Source: Astropecten irregularis (Eukaryota; Echinodermata; Asteroidea; Paxillosida; Astropectinidae). Taken from it: DNA of 64,000 nucleotides. Position numbers and translations under genes: made by a program. Positions within the stretch are counted from its first letter, which is position 1; each line of letters begins with the position of its first letter. Shown here piece after piece: positions 45,080 through 57,971 of the stretch. The notes under the pieces were generated by a model. It made no database searches and had not been told where the DNA came from. It worked only from the letters and a program-made list of their open reading frames with translations. The stretch covers positions 24,449,873 through 24,513,872 of the forward strand of contig OZ020248.1 in assembly GCA_963971285.1 (NCBI GenBank), written 5' to 3'.

Positions 45080-47194
45080 AAAAAAATGTGTCCTTTAAAA
45101 TTTGCTGTATTCCCGATGTCTCTCAAATGTTTACTTTCAGACGCTACATGTCTCCTTAATACTCTATTAATTTGTAAAACAAAATTATTGCGAGATCAGA
45201 TATCATTAATCCAGTTGATTTGTACATAATGTGTCGTTGTTTTCGCGAAGATTTTGCTTGATTAGCCGCCATAAATTTAACTTCTTCTTTTTAAAAATTC
45301 TTTTTGAATATCTGCTATTTCAAGCACAAAAGTATTTGCTTAACGAATAACGGAATATGCACTTCCCGCTGCTTCTAAACATCTGTAAATTCTAATCCGT
45401 CAACAAAACAGGGATCAAGCTAAATTTGATTTTGCAGAGGAAAACTAAAAAGGAAATTGAGATATCCTTTCCTTTTTTCCTATATAGGAGATATTTAGCA
45501 TATAAGCTATACGCGTGCAAGGTTATCTGAATTATCTTCTTTTAAAAATTTTCTCTCCCTTTTTAATTTGCTTTAATTTGAAGCACAGTATATGCCATTT
45601 CGAGAATGCTTTCAGAATATTATATGAATGTATTTGTTTGGTTCGAAACGCCAGTACAAAAGGCAGCCATATTTTGACATTGAGTATTATAATACACACG
45701 CACGCACCTCGCTAGCTCAAACTGCCGCGGTCTCCACGCCCTTTATAGAAACTGTTTTCGCACGAGAGAGCACATTTACAATTCTGACAAGGGGCATATA
45801 AATAAATGGAATTAAGACCCAATAACTATGGAAAGTGACTCAAGAATTTTCAGATTATACGGCTTAGTGACGTCAGCCCTTGCAGGGGGCTCAAAAGAAA
45901 GCGAGTGATTTGCCGGAGCTTTGCAGGTAATGGCCGGCCCCCTCTTCGTACGGGAGGCGCTGAGCTCCCGCCGCGGCCATCCCCCGTTGACTTTGCTCGG
46001 TAATTGTATTGTGTGCGCGCTTTTGCTTTTCTCCCCCCGCTTGCATTGTCATGTACGCTCTGGTCCGTCGACGCATCCCACGGGGCGAATGGCATGGACT
46101 AATGGGTCCATCTAATGCCATTTGGTTCGATTTTTTGCTGCTGATTTCCCTTCTTTTCGCTTTCATCCGAGCTCGAGTCCCTTTCACCGACGAGAGATGC
46201 GATTTAGTGCAGCATAAGAGACAAGAGTGAGGAGCCTCAAAAACACAAACCGACGCATAGTGATGCCAGCGCCTGACAAGGGCTTGGCGTGTAATGAAAT
46301 TATCAAGGCAAGAAATCCGCGCGGTGATGAAATATTAATCAAATTTGCCGGCGATATCCGTGCCCGAGCACAATGGACGGTGGGCCGCGGTGAATCACCG
46401 TGCAAAGCTACCCCCTCTTCTCTATCTATATCTCTCTCTCCCCCCTGCGCGCCCAGGGAGTGCTTGAAAAGAAAAATTCAATTTTAAAGGAAATGACATT
46501 TGTCCGGGCACCATAATTGATATTAGCCCTACCTTAAGTGGATTTGAACGGCGCAGGTACAGTGTAATCAGGGGAGAGAAGATTGTGTAGCCCGAAGGCG
46601 AGCTGTTTTCACGCTAGCTCGCACTGTGATAAGCTGTTGACGTGGCTAGGGGCGGTTCGCTTTATCTGTTCCAATGGAGAAGACGAGATGCCGAACTTAT
46701 ACATTCTCTTCTTCTTGTTGTTCTCTTGTCTCGGCGCCTAGCTCACGGCTCAAGTCACAGCCAGCAAAATCCATTAAACTACCAGAATGTCAGATAGAAT
46801 TTGGCGGCTCACACGCGCGCGTCAGACTTGGAGTGATTTCATTTCATTTAGCTTTCCCCGTTGACACTAATAGTTTTTTGTCTTTCCCTCTTATATGCTA
46901 TTTGGCAGGGGTGATGTATGCATATAAGACGTGCGTTGACACCTTCACTGCCTTATTCGTGATTCTCATTTCGCTTCTGAATCGGACCTGCGGGGAGCGC
47001 AAAGTCATTGCTACACACGCATACAGACGAGATTCAGGTATAATGACGCCGTCTAAGAACATGTCAACAGCATTGTATACACTTCAGGCTAAGGGTAGAG
47101 AACTTTAATGTTCATGACATTATGCTGAGGAAGAGGTTCAACGGCCATCTTGATGAGTCAGAATCAAAAACAAAAGTGTTGTATTTAAAATCGG

Positions 47195-47345
47195 ATAACA
47201 CATAATTGGTAAAGGTCACAGAACATCACTCACATTTCCAACATCTTTATAATTTTTATAAAAGAGCACACCTGTGAATTGTTTGAGCTCGTTTGGCTTT
47301 ATCCGTCTCCAGGTTTTCCTTACTATGCAATACAATTTAATTTGA
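47195..47345. repeat. Family C MITE fragment
   Basis: AATTGGTAAAGGTCACAGAAC, ATCACTCACATTTCC and CACCTGTGAATTGTTTGAGC match the left half of the 7,664 copy. Confidence 0.55.
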
Positions 47346-48760
47346 CCCCCCTAAGACGTAAATCGACATTCGTTTTCATTTTCTGCAAACAAAACAAGCA
47401 ACAAACTAACAATATAACAAAGTAACAATATAACAAACAATCAGAAACATACATTTTATGAGAACTTGTCTACTTTGCAATTTAGGCAAAAATATGTTGA
47501 CCAATATTTATCAAAACGATTATAGGCTCATAGGCTTATAATTTTACATAATTAGTTAACAATCGTTTCTGCTTCCTGATTTTAGCTATCATTGTAGCGA
47601 GTGGACAAAATAATTTTTGATAAATAAAAAAAAAAATACACTAATTAACTTGTCATAATTTACACATCATAACTCCCATCATTTCAATGCGTTTATATTA
47701 TTATTTTTCAACCATATTTATGGTTTTATAATATAAAATATTTATATTTTATGTTTTATTTTATGATAATTAGACAAATAAGAAACCCTCATTAACATTG
47801 TTCTTGGTCATTCCAAACGCGCCTAATATCACAACCTTGCCGGTAGACGTCTTCAAATTATTTTCATGAAGTCTGGGAAAAAAAAATTCCCGCCAAGCGA
47901 TTTTCTCCCCGATTCAATATCGTCTGACCTCGTTGAACAAGTAAACACACAAGAAATAATCCATGGCCATCTTATATCAGATTTATTTCTTATCATCCCT
48001 CCTAACCTTATTCAGAAAATTCATCAGGTACATATTTATATTATTCGTGTATTAAGAGAGCGTATACCTATTTAATGCCCATTACTATTTTTTATAGGCA
48101 AGTCCAAACGTGCACTTTATAATGATTATGCGTAATGTGATTTTGCCAGCGTGAATTGAACAAGGAGGTATACAATTTATGACCATTTATCGCGTGGACT
48201 TGCAATTAAAGCGCAGAGGGAAGCGATTATAGGGGCAAAAGGCAATATAAGGGGGAAAGTGACAGTCCCAATTGAATTCCAAAGCTGCTTCAGAGAGAAA
48301 GAAAAAAAATGAGAGATGCAAAATAAGGAGTGATAGTATTAGAGAGAAAAAAAAAGACCCAGCGAACCCAGTTTTAATTGAATAAACACGGAGCCAACGG
48401 ATGTGTAATTTGTTTTCTGCGGTGCGGGGAATAAGGCAGGGCGCGTACGGTTGACAGACCGCAACTGGCCGCCCGTAAGTCCGCGGTGTGTTGCTCCGCA
48501 CGTTTGACTGCCCCGTGTAATGAAAAAAAAAAGAATAAAGGGGAAAAAGAAGAAAGAGTAAATGTAGAAGGGGAAGAAGAAGATGAAGAATAAGAAGACA
48601 GGTTTTATTGGAGATGGAAGGATTTTGGTTCTCTTGCGACGGACACATAGCGATCGAGTCAGAATGCACGCATTGACCCGTTAGAGCCGTTTCCCCGCAC
48701 GGCGCTCGCTAAAAACAAAAAGGGCGACAAAAAGTACACACCGGATTGTTCACAGCCTGT

Positions 48761-49098
48761 GGCCAATTTCATGTAGCTGCTAAGCACAAATATTTGCTTA
48801 GAACAACTTGTCTTGCCCAATAAAACGAACCACCGTTAAAAAAATATTCATTTGAATTCATTTGTGGCCAATTTCATGTAGCTGCTAAGCACAAATATTT
48901 GCTTAGCACAACTTGTCTTGCCCGATAAAATGAACCACCGTTAAAAAAAATTCATTTGATATTCATGGTCAGTGAACAACAGCCAAAGAACAATCACAAG
49001 CGATACATGACATATGAACATTTTGTTGTTAACCCTTTTTTAAGGCAGAAATGTCATGCTTAGCAAATTATTGTGCTGAGCAGCTCCTTGAAAATGGC
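48761..49098. repeat. Family D MITE with tandem truncated copy
   Basis: A left-end piece (48,761-48,864) is followed at once by a full copy beginning again at 48,866 with the same GTGGCCAATTTCATGTAGCT. The repeated piece of about 104 bp suggests replication slippage or a nested insertion. Confidence 0.78.
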
Positions 49099-49295
49099 GA
49101 ATGTTTGTTATCCTAAAAACGGTTGTATACAGACAAAAGTAAAATTGTCTTTGTTGTTGCTATCTATGTGGTATTGTCAATAGTCAACAGGGAAATTATA
49201 TAGGGTTCGGGGAGTAGACAATATCAATAATAAAAGATATATTTCTCGCACTCTCTCAAACTTAATTTAATCATTTTTAATTTACATATTCATAG

Positions 49296-49433
49296 GACAA
49301 GATGCTTCGCTCGGTATTATATCAGCCCTACAACGCGCGGTGTCCTCTCTCTGATGGGAAAATTCATTTGCTGGGTTGCAGAAGGCCCAACAAGGACATC
49401 ATTCCGTCGGCAGTATGGAGATGTCTTACCTCG
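49296..49433 (+). CDS. Candidate coding exon, product unknown
   Basis: Acceptor TTACATATTCATAG and donor TCGGTAAGTT frame 138 bp (46 codons, phases 0 and 0). It reads DKMLRSVLYQPYNARCPLSD, then GKIHLLGCRRPNKDIIPSAV and WRCLTS. A second frame is also open, so coding status is uncertain. The phases are compatible with the candidate exon at 28,667-28,809. I do not recognise the peptide. Confidence 0.32.
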
Positions 49434-50469
49434 GTAAGTTGGTGGCGGCATAATTTTATGACGATAAGAAAAAAGAAAGATGTGTTTTAGACCTCAAGTA
49501 TACTGTAATCCTAAGATGGATTTATTCAATTACTGCATGAATAATTGATAAGCACGTCTTCCCCAGAGTACACGGTTAGTATAATATACTCAGCCTAGTT
49601 TGGGTCAAACTGGAGATTCACTCTAAATAACGTTCACGGAGGGGATTAAACGGAAAGGCAAGCTAGTAGAGAAGCAGAGTTTACCATCGATCAGGACTAA
49701 GGATGATGTTCTGCTGTGTTTGTTTCAAGGATGTTGCAATACACGCACAGCGCTGTGATATTAAGCCGCCCAATTAAGAATGCAGATCTGTTGCCGCTGT
49801 ATAGTACACGGGCGCACGGCTTAACGGGCACGCTGTAAAAATGCATAGGGTCTCCTTCCACCGCCTGTCCCTAGCGTACAGCATCAACCGTATACTTCTC
49901 AACTACCGGCAACCCCCTCCCCTTACCCCCTCCACCGACGAGGATGCGTCTTATTCCAAGATAGGATTATTCTTCCGGGGGATCATAGATATATTATAAT
50001 CCTGGTGGCTTTACAGGGGGGGACAATAGAAGGAAACCGGATTGTACTGAAATCCTAATTCCTTGGATAAACTCATTCATTATTATATGAATCACTCCTG
50101 TTTCATATAGACAGGCTGTGTATAATATAGAATCTTTATGAGGCGATTATTTTATGTACTCTTGGCCGCCTCTCAAAGCCGAGGGATGAATAGATTTTAT
50201 AATTATTCATTGATGTGTGTTTGTCCATGATTGTGAACTTTACCGCATGGTAAAGGCACAGATTATGGATTAAGTGAATGGGAATGGGTCAACATTTTAG
50301 TTCTTCTGCACAATACACAACAATATTTACTTCGAACAACAGCAACAGCAGCAAAAACAAGAACAAGAACAAGAATAAGAACTACCTCAAAAAAGACAAA
50401 ATAAACACCAAGAACAACAAGAACAACAAAATAAACAACAAGAGCAACAAGAACATCAAGAACAACAAG

Positions 50470-50501
<32 letters not shown>

Positions 50502-50610
50502 CTTCAACAACAACAAAAACAACAACAACAACACAGCTACAAAATACAACATGACCAACATAAAAAACAACAACAAAAACAACATCAACAAGAAGAAGAA
50601 GAAGAAGAAG

Positions 50611-50647
<37 letters not shown>

Positions 50648-52359
50648 ACACAGCTACACAAAAGCAGTAAACACGTGTACCAGCAACAACAGTTGCAACA
50701 GCAGCACCAACAGCAACAGCAACAATAGTGCAAGAGAACGAACCGCAACAACCATGCAGTCTATTTCAATCCCAAATATGTCAGTCTGTATAATAATAAT
50801 AGTTCCTTTATATGCCGTTGACCTGTCACCCTTCGATGACTATCTTCCGGAAATCGTCACCTTTGTTGAAAAGTGTCAATTTCCTTATTGCTGCAATAAG
50901 GAAGCCATACCAATTATAGGTTGGGGACACTATGGAATCGGTGGCCTCAGCCGCGGTCACTTGGAGCAAAACGAGAGGCCGCAAGAGGGCGTTTGAAGGC
51001 CAATTACTAGTGAACTTTGAACTGTGTGAAAGAGTTTTGATCGTGTCGAGACCAAACGTTCCTTTTGACTCAATCTCACACAATGATAGATTGTTTTCAG
51101 CAGCATAAAAATCACATCCTTTGTCGTCCCACTCTCTGAAAATTGTGAAATTTCATCTGCATTCGGTGACCTTTGACATTGAACTTTGACCTCTACTTCT
51201 TCACAGCGTCTGTGAGTTGTAAGCCTATTTTGTGGTCTGCATTATATGATGAATTGAATTAAAACAAATGGCCGTATTGACTTTATGTCTGTAATTCGTT
51301 GGGGTTATAGTTGACTTCTGTTACGGTTGCGTCGATATTCATAATGCTGTGTATTTCAAACAAGGTATATGGATTTTTTCATGACGCCAGTTTAAGATAA
51401 GCAAATACCCAGAATTGCCTGATGGGCTTACACTGTTACACTTACAGAGCAGAAATTGGTGTAAGAATAATTGTATATGATGGTCGCGAGCATGTAAATG
51501 ATAATTATTCTCACAGACGGGCGGGGCCTGATTTGCGAAGACGCGAGCCAAAAAAAAAATCCTAAACAGTGTCACTTCGATCGCCCATCACCAGTTCTCA
51601 ATTTCAAATCAGGTTGCATTTTGTTGCCGTAGTGCGCCGACCGTGTTTACCCAAGAGACCACGGCAGGACGCACGCGTCAAGACACGCTCACCGTACCCA
51701 GCCGCCCGAGGTCGATCATTGGCCAGCGTAAATAGAATGTCACTCCCACCGTCGAGAAAGCCACGATGCACGGCGGCGCTGTAACTGCATCACCACTCTA
51801 TTCGCCGTGCGTTGCGCATCGTCCGCTGAGAGGGGAAAAAACGTGCAACACTGCTGCAACGGAACAACCAATTTTTTTTTTGGACGGCCCCTCTTTGGTC
51901 ACCGTGCCCACGTTTCAATCAAGCAGGCAATTAAACCCTTTAACAAAAGCAAGCAAGGACCCACCACAGACCAACCAGCTAGTAGTTTTTTCTGTTTTGG
52001 AGTCGTGTTTTTTTTTCTGTGCGTGTGTCGTCTTCTAGGCACCGTTAACTATACTGTGAGAGGCCAAAAAGGAGTCCCCAAAATTTGCAGTCTGGTTAAA
52101 GAGTGCAATATGAACGCAGTGGTATATTCCGTGCTGATGTCACGGTGAGCAGTGGTCGCAAGCAGGAGCAGTTGGCTGCCATCTCACACGACTGTGTATG
52201 ATTATCACACCAAGCTACCAGCCGCCACAACTTTCGTCAAACTTGATGTCTGTTTAAAAAAAAACAGGGAAAGTCATTTCTGCGAAGACTTTGCTACAGG
52301 CCTATACACAGGAGAAGTGAGCTCTACCTGGTCCGTGTTTTTGTTGTTAATACTCCGTT
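49434..52359. other. Region upstream of the 52,360 coding exon
   Basis: Holds the (CAA)n tract (50,337-50,728) and, from about 51,560, increasingly GC-rich, CpG-containing sequence leading to the ATG at 52,360. An in-frame TAA at 52,348 closes the reading frame just before the ATG. A pyrimidine tract ending GTCTTCTAG at about 52,038 could be an acceptor of a 5' UTR exon. This is the likely promoter/5' UTR area; no TATA box was recognised. Confidence 0.45.
50337..50728 (+). repeat. (CAA)n trinucleotide tract
   Basis: About 390 bp of CAA/AAC triplets with AAG and CAG variants and a short (GAA)n block. Gives long low-complexity frames on both strands that are not supported as genes. Confidence 0.92.
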
Positions 52360-52609
52360 ATGGATATGGCTGGGCAGCTGCCGCACTCCCTAGGACCGCT
52401 AGGACTCTACGCCTTTGGGTCGCCGGGGATCGGCTTCCCGGCCGGCCGTGCCTTCGACTTCGGCCTACCGGTCTCCACGGCGGCTTCCTCGGTGGGAGCC
52501 TTCTCGCCGGACGGGTTCCTGGCAAAGAGCTCGCAACTCAGCGACGCGTCCTCGTGCGGGTCCAGCATATCCAAAGCCAAGGCTAGTCCCGGTGCGGAAT
52601 CCATGCTCG
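52360..52609 (+). CDS. 5' coding exon of an unidentified protein, possibly a transcription factor (partial)
   Basis: ATG at 52,360, after an in-frame stop at 52,348, opens an 83-codon exon ending at the consensus donor CTCG|GTAAGT (phase 1). The peptide begins MDMAGQLPHSLGPLGLYAFG and is rich in Gly, Ser, Pro and Ala. It contains an aromatic patch (RAFDFGLPV), AFSPDGFLAK, which loosely recalls FSIDSLL-type repressor motifs, and a Ser-rich LSDASSCGSS stretch. GC and CpG content are far above the surroundings. Such N-termini are common in homeodomain and other developmental regulators, but the diagnostic domain must be in a later exon, probably beyond 64,000, so the family is unknown. It is not the continuation of the upstream homeobox gene, which has its own stop. 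Confidence 0.62.
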
Positions 52610-53005
52610 GTAAGTCCATCTATCAGAACATGATGTTCCATCATCACACTGTTCCTTTCCCAATTGTCCCCGATGCGCTAGTCATGCATAGGTTCCGAGT
52701 CACTCTCTAACGTAACACAACAATTTCTTACTCCACTGTTGCCCAACACTACCATTTATTACCGATGCAAGATGAACAAACATCCATATTAACAAGCGTT
52801 TGTTCATTTCATAAAATGGTTAAAAAGATAACCCTCATAGCTTTAACTTCAGTTTGTACCCTGCGCATGATGAACTTACAGACGCAGCTGAGCATATTGT
52901 GTGATTCCATTTCTACTTTGGAATCATCGAATGTCCCAATTTAACATGACTGTTGGAAGACAGGGTGCACACATATTGGACAACCAAATATTTTTATCGT
53001 AACGT

Positions 53006-53095
53006 GCCAGGCCCTCCTAACTCCAAGCATTTTTATAAATTTCAGGTCATTTTTTGGGGTTGATGAGCAGTTTATTACTTGTACATTTTTATTTA
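53006..53095 (-). repeat. Family H fragment
   Basis: AACGTGCCAGGCCCTCCTAAC and TTGATGAGCAGTTTATTAC. Confidence 0.6.
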
Positions 53096-54601
53096 GTCAG
53101 AGGATTAGGTTTCCATTTTAGACCTGTGAGGTAGATATCTCATTGAATCTTCGAAGGATGAGGTCCAACTCGCCCGAAGATTAGCCCCAACTCGGCCCCA
53201 TCTGTTGACGTAATTATTGCAGTCATGCAATTGCAAGAGTTTTTGCCTTTGCATAATACTGTTAAAATTACTCCTCTTACGTTGCTTTGTGTATTTTGGT
53301 CGAAAATGTATACCTGAAAGTTGCAAGCATGTTTTAACGATGGTGACCTGTACGTGTGTGGCACAGCATAACAGAGTTACTGGAAAGTCACCAGGTGTCA
53401 TCAGTGATAGGCTGGTATCCATAGACAATCCTTTGGTTGACTTGCTGGTTGCTACAGTACAAATCTGTTTCTGGCATGTCATCGATAAACCTTTCATTTA
53501 AGCTATACCTGTTTCCCCGTTTGAACTTGATACCCAAAAACAATCCAAAATGGTGTTATATAGTTTGTCTTGCTAGGACAATTTTGGAATTATCACCAGC
53601 TCAAGATATTACACCACCTTATTTCATACTCTGTCTATTCCCATTCTAGTATTGCGGGTGAAACATCATCAGCTTTTTTTTTTAATCTTGGCAAATTGTC
53701 AGAATTTCAACACGATTTGAAATGATTTGCAGGCTAATAATTATTTGAAAAGCAGAAGAATATTGGAGAGATAGTTGTGCTAGATCTTTAAGGGTGTGTC
53801 GGCAAAATGTGGCAGGCACTGAAAAATTGAAATGTGAAAAAGGAAACTTATGTGGTTTCCTGAAGTGGAGAATTATATCGGTGAAAGAAAATGCGCATAG
53901 ACTATTTTTCTGAGTTTGTCTAAGTTGATTGTTCTTTCGATCTTGAGAAAATCGCCCCACCGTCACACATTCTTAGGACAATATATTTTCGTTTGTAAGA
54001 CCACAACGTTCTGATCACACGAGAAACCATACCAAAACCATTTTAATCCAAAACATTTGTCTGTTTTTCGATTTGGCGATATAATTATGAATTTATAGGT
54101 TTTGGGGACTCAGCTATAGTTCATTTACAAAAACAGAGGATAAATATGTTAAATGTCATGAGAAAAAATAAGTTAAAATATCAAGATAAAATAGCTTTAA
54201 CGGTAGATTGGCCAAAAATTATCATTTTTTTTGGTATTTGAAAGTCCGTCGTAAAAGAATAGCAAAGATATGACGTCATGATAATGACTCAACCTTTGTC
54301 TCATCTCAAGATCCTCTTAATTCCTCCTCGAATCCACAGTCTTAATTCGTCTTTGTGGGATGCGACCCTATTATTATAGGATGGTAATTAGTTAATTGAA
54401 GATAAGGCGGTTGTCTTTTTATTTTTGGAGGGGAGGCTAGAAGTTGTACAAGCATTAACAGATATATAATTGGCGCCTCCGGGGTTTTAACGTGTTCGGA
54501 GAGCGGGGGAGCCGGCGCGCTGGTCGGCCGGCCACTGCCGACTTTCCCCCCGTTAACCTCGGATTAGTTAAGACGCCCGTTACTAACACTTGTCGTCGCA
54601 G

Positions 54602-54654
54602 ATGATCAAGAAGTCTCAGAGTTAAAAGACATATTAATGGAATTAAACAATCGT
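54602..54654 (+). CDS. Weak candidate exon following the 52,360 exon
   Basis: After an acceptor-like TTGTCGTCGCAG the sequence continues the phase-1 frame of the 52,360 exon as DDQEVSELKDILMELNNR and meets GTAAAT, a possible donor; otherwise the frame stops at a TGA 24 bp further on. The heptad-like Leu spacing could be a short helix. It is short and inside a repeat-free island that could equally be regulatory DNA. Confidence 0.2.
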
Positions 54655-55900
54655 GTAAATAGGTCTATGAAAATATGACTATAGTAGAACGCAGTCGGAC
54701 AGACTTAAAGTAAACTCGATTGGATATTTATAATGCGCTTTTTAGCAGTCTTGAAATGAAAACATCGTGAAAATGCACTTTGAAAAAGCACTATTTTACA
54801 ACTGGGAGCATTAATTGAACTTAGCAAGTGGTTCATTTGACTTTTAATTCCGGCTGGATCAACTCCGTTAATACATAGCCCTATGCATGGACCCGTTCAT
54901 GCACGGTTTGTTTTATATACGGTGGGTTAGTGAGCAAAATGGCTAATAGCAATTACAGCCCTCGAAGCCCTTTTGATCTTCGTCGCCGTAAAACAAAGTT
55001 TGTTGGTTAATTAGAGTGACAACCGTTGTCTCGTTAGGTAGTCATTACAAGCCGATCGTACCCGGGTAGTTAATTTAATTGGATTTAATACAGCCACTTT
55101 AATAATGGGCTGGCGAGTCACGCTTTTAAAGTATGATCCTCGTGTGTCTGTGTGTAGGTTTTTAATACTAAGAGTGATGCATTGGCGCACTTTGATGTGA
55201 TGTGCGCTTCACGCATGCAGGCTATAGGTTCGAGACGTGTGGTCGTTTGTTGTAGACCGTATGCAAGATGCGATGTTGGCACTGACAGGCTTGTTGTGGT
55301 CCATTGCTCACGGTAGATTAACAAGCTGTTCCCCGAACGACGCTAGGTCATCCCATTTCACTAAGGCATCTTTTACTTCGAGCACGGCGAACCGTTAAAT
55401 ATTGCGAAATGATAATTAGAGGCATAACCCCCGTTCGCAACCACTGTGTATGTAGTCTTTGGGGAATGTTTCCATATTCAACGAATTTGCAAGTTCATAT
55501 TTCGGGTGACAAGACTATAATGTTATAGTGCATGGGGCGCTTGTCTTGCATCACTGTAGTGTTGACCAGGGTTCGATTGCTGTACGCTGGGTCATTTTGA
55601 GATAAGAGGTCTTTTCAGGCCTTCTGCGTCTGATTTTTCTCCATACTGAAAAACAAAATCCGATCTAAGATTGGTATAGGTTTATGGATTGAAGGTTCTT
55701 GGCCCGCCAAATGCGCCCTGATTCGCCTGTCTGCGGTTCGATCGCGTTTGTAGCCGCCTACGTCCTTGCTTGGAAATTCAGCTTCTTTGCTAGTAGTCCA
55801 GCAATGACGACTAGGGGGTCAAATTGTCATCTCTTTATTTCATGGAGTCTCATAGACCTCAGAGCATGTGCAGTGTGGAAGAAGGAGCATCAAGGTTCAA

Positions 55901-56037
55901 GGGTCGATTTCACCAAACTCATCGTAACTTACTACCAATCGTAGGACTTACAATGCATTGCAGCTTAACATTTGCTACGATGGGTTATCCTTCGTAACCC
56001 GAGTTACGATTGATCGTAGGGCTCCATGAAATCGACC
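55901..56037 (+). repeat. Family B palindromic MITE
   Basis: GGGTCGATTTCACCAAACTC left and GGGCTCCATGAAATCGACC right, 137 bp; opposite orientation to the 21,439 copies. Confidence 0.82.
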
Positions 56038-56046
56038 TCTTGTTCT

Positions 56047-56289
56047 GGGGCCAATTTCATATAGAGCTGCTTAACATAAAAAAAATGCTTAGCACAAAAA
56101 TGGCTTGCCCAATAAAACAAGCCACCATTGAAAATTCGATTTGATATTTATGTTCAGCGAACAACATCCAAAGAACAATTGCTTAGTGATACACAACACA
56201 TGGAAATTTAGTTGTTAACCCTGTTTTATTAAGACAGAATGACATGCTTAGCGAATTTTTGTGCTAAGCAACTCTACGAAATTGGTCCC
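56047..56289. repeat. Family D MITE, complete
   Basis: GGGGCCAATTTCATATAGAG left and GCAACTCTACGAAATTGGTCCC right; interior AACATCCAAAGAACAATTGC. Ten bases from the family B copy. Confidence 0.82.
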
Positions 56290-57937
56290 TGATTCTAAAA
56301 AGCTTCCATAATCTTGCGTCTCACATACACTAATTTCGAGTTATATGCTTACAGAACCGAAACTGTTCTTAAACAGGGGTATAAGATTGATGTTCTTTGT
56401 TATACTCATCGCATCTTGGCATCCTTCTTTTCTGAAACCGATCTCCCATTACCAAGCCGTGGAAGACCGGGCTATACAGCTATCTCTTTCCCTCCCCGGC
56501 TTAGCCGGTCGTGCAGTGACTCCCTCCTATAACACGAGCTGTTACGGGAGATGAAAGTTGGCTGTGAGCTAGAAGTCATATGACAAGCAGCTAATTACAT
56601 CTAGTGTAGCGTTCCAACGCTTCTTAACCAAGCACTTCCCCCGCAAGGAACAAAAAAAAAGGTCCGAGTCCCAGCTAGCCATGATCACATCGAAGGAGCA
56701 TGTTACAAGCATTTAAGCTTGACAACATCAAATGAAAAGGGGAGAAAAAAAAAGAAGGCTTGTAAGATAAAAAAACAGAGTGGGTGAAAAAAAAACTCGT
56801 AAGTTCCCCGGAAATTAATAGAAAAATCCGCCGGGGGGAGTGTTAGAGAGCCTCTTTCACTCGCTAGCGTCCGCCTGCCTTACATTGACGAAAACAGGAG
56901 AGAGAGAGAAAATTGTCATATTAATTGAACCAAATCTGTTGCTTTCTGATACAATTTGTTTACTTTGGCCGCGGGGGGCGAGGGCAATTTTTTCCCCTCT
57001 TCGTCTTCTTCTTCTTCTTCTTCTTCTTCATCTCGAGAACGGTACACGGAGGTAAATGCTGCCTGCTGAGTGGAAACCCAAATAAGATACAGCAGAGGAT
57101 GTTTTAGGTGATGGGCGACATCTTTTCTCTTGGCTTCTTCGTCCTTTTCATGCTGTTCAAGAATTCTAAGTGGAGTTGTTTTTTTGAAAAGTGTTAAGCA
57201 TGATGTTCAGTGTCGGAGCTTTTGCAAAGTCGCATTGCTCCGAGCTCCCTGCAGCGCCTGTGTGTGTTTAAGTACAGAGTGTGAAGCTTGGAGGACCAGG
57301 ACGGCAGAGTCTGTGATGGTTTTTTGGTTGGCCATATGTCGTCAGGAGGGACGCGGGGAACTGAATGCGATCCCACCGCTGCCGCCGGCGGCAGCACCTC
57401 GCTTCCCCGTCATCACCGTTCTTCCCGACCACTGATAGTTTCCGAGTTGGCTACTATCACCAGACCCGATGCATATATTCCGGGGGAGATTTGGATGTCC
57501 TCATCCCTCTAGACCTGTCGACCTGGAGGGGATAGAAGGCTGGGGCCGGGGGGACATAAGCCATTCGGAGGCCCGGTGATGAAAATGCATGAAGGAAAGA
57601 AGAAGGGTGCTTCCCATGTAGTAGGCCTATATCCTCCGCGGCACTATGTCACCGGGTATACGAGGATAGTCATGGGGATTCCTTGAGTATCCAATTTGGG
57701 GGACAGAAACAGAGACAGAGACACACGGGGAGAGGGAGCTTGGGGTGAGTGGTGATGCGCTCCAGTAAGATGAGATGCGTTTCCTTTGCATTCAATCAAC
57801 CACTTACCAGACCGGCAATAACTGGACGATTACCGCCAACAAAAATTCCCTATAACCTAAATCTCAAACAAAAATCCAGTAGATGGAAATACATATACAA
57901 AATTACATCCTTCTAGAATCACAGACGAAAACAGCAA

Positions 57938-57971
57938 GGAAGAAGAAGAAGAAGAAGAAGAAGAAGAAGAA
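57938..57971 (+). repeat. (AAG)n microsatellite
   Basis: About eleven GAA/AAG triplets. Confidence 0.85.

Larger units (their letters stand above)
28810..49295. other. Large gene-poor region
   Basis: Over 20 kb without a supported exon. It contains SINEs, MITEs, a GTT tract and a minisatellite (listed separately) and several repeat-free GC-mixed islands: about 31,020-31,480, 37,080-37,480, 37,680-37,900, 41,720-42,080, 43,340-43,520, 45,880-46,500 and 48,180-48,520. The islands combine AATTAAT-type sites with GC-rich blocks, as conserved regulatory elements around developmental genes often do; comparative data would be needed to show that. Confidence 0.45.

Noticed and set aside
46674..47108. 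144-codon plus ORF
   Set aside because: Longest ORF in its area, but no recognisable motif, no neighbouring splice logic and composition like the surrounding non-coding island.
50263..50751. Long Val/Leu-rich minus frame and Asn/Lys-rich plus frame
   Set aside because: Both are translations of the (CAA)n tract.
52152..52586. 144-codon plus ORF overlapping the 52,360 exon in another frame
   Set aside because: Shadow of the GC-rich exon; it shows no better start and is not in frame with the donor in a way that gives a plausible peptide.
57130..57435. 101-codon plus ORF in GC-rich DNA
   Set aside because: Two overlapping frames are equally open and the peptide is low-complexity; not supported.
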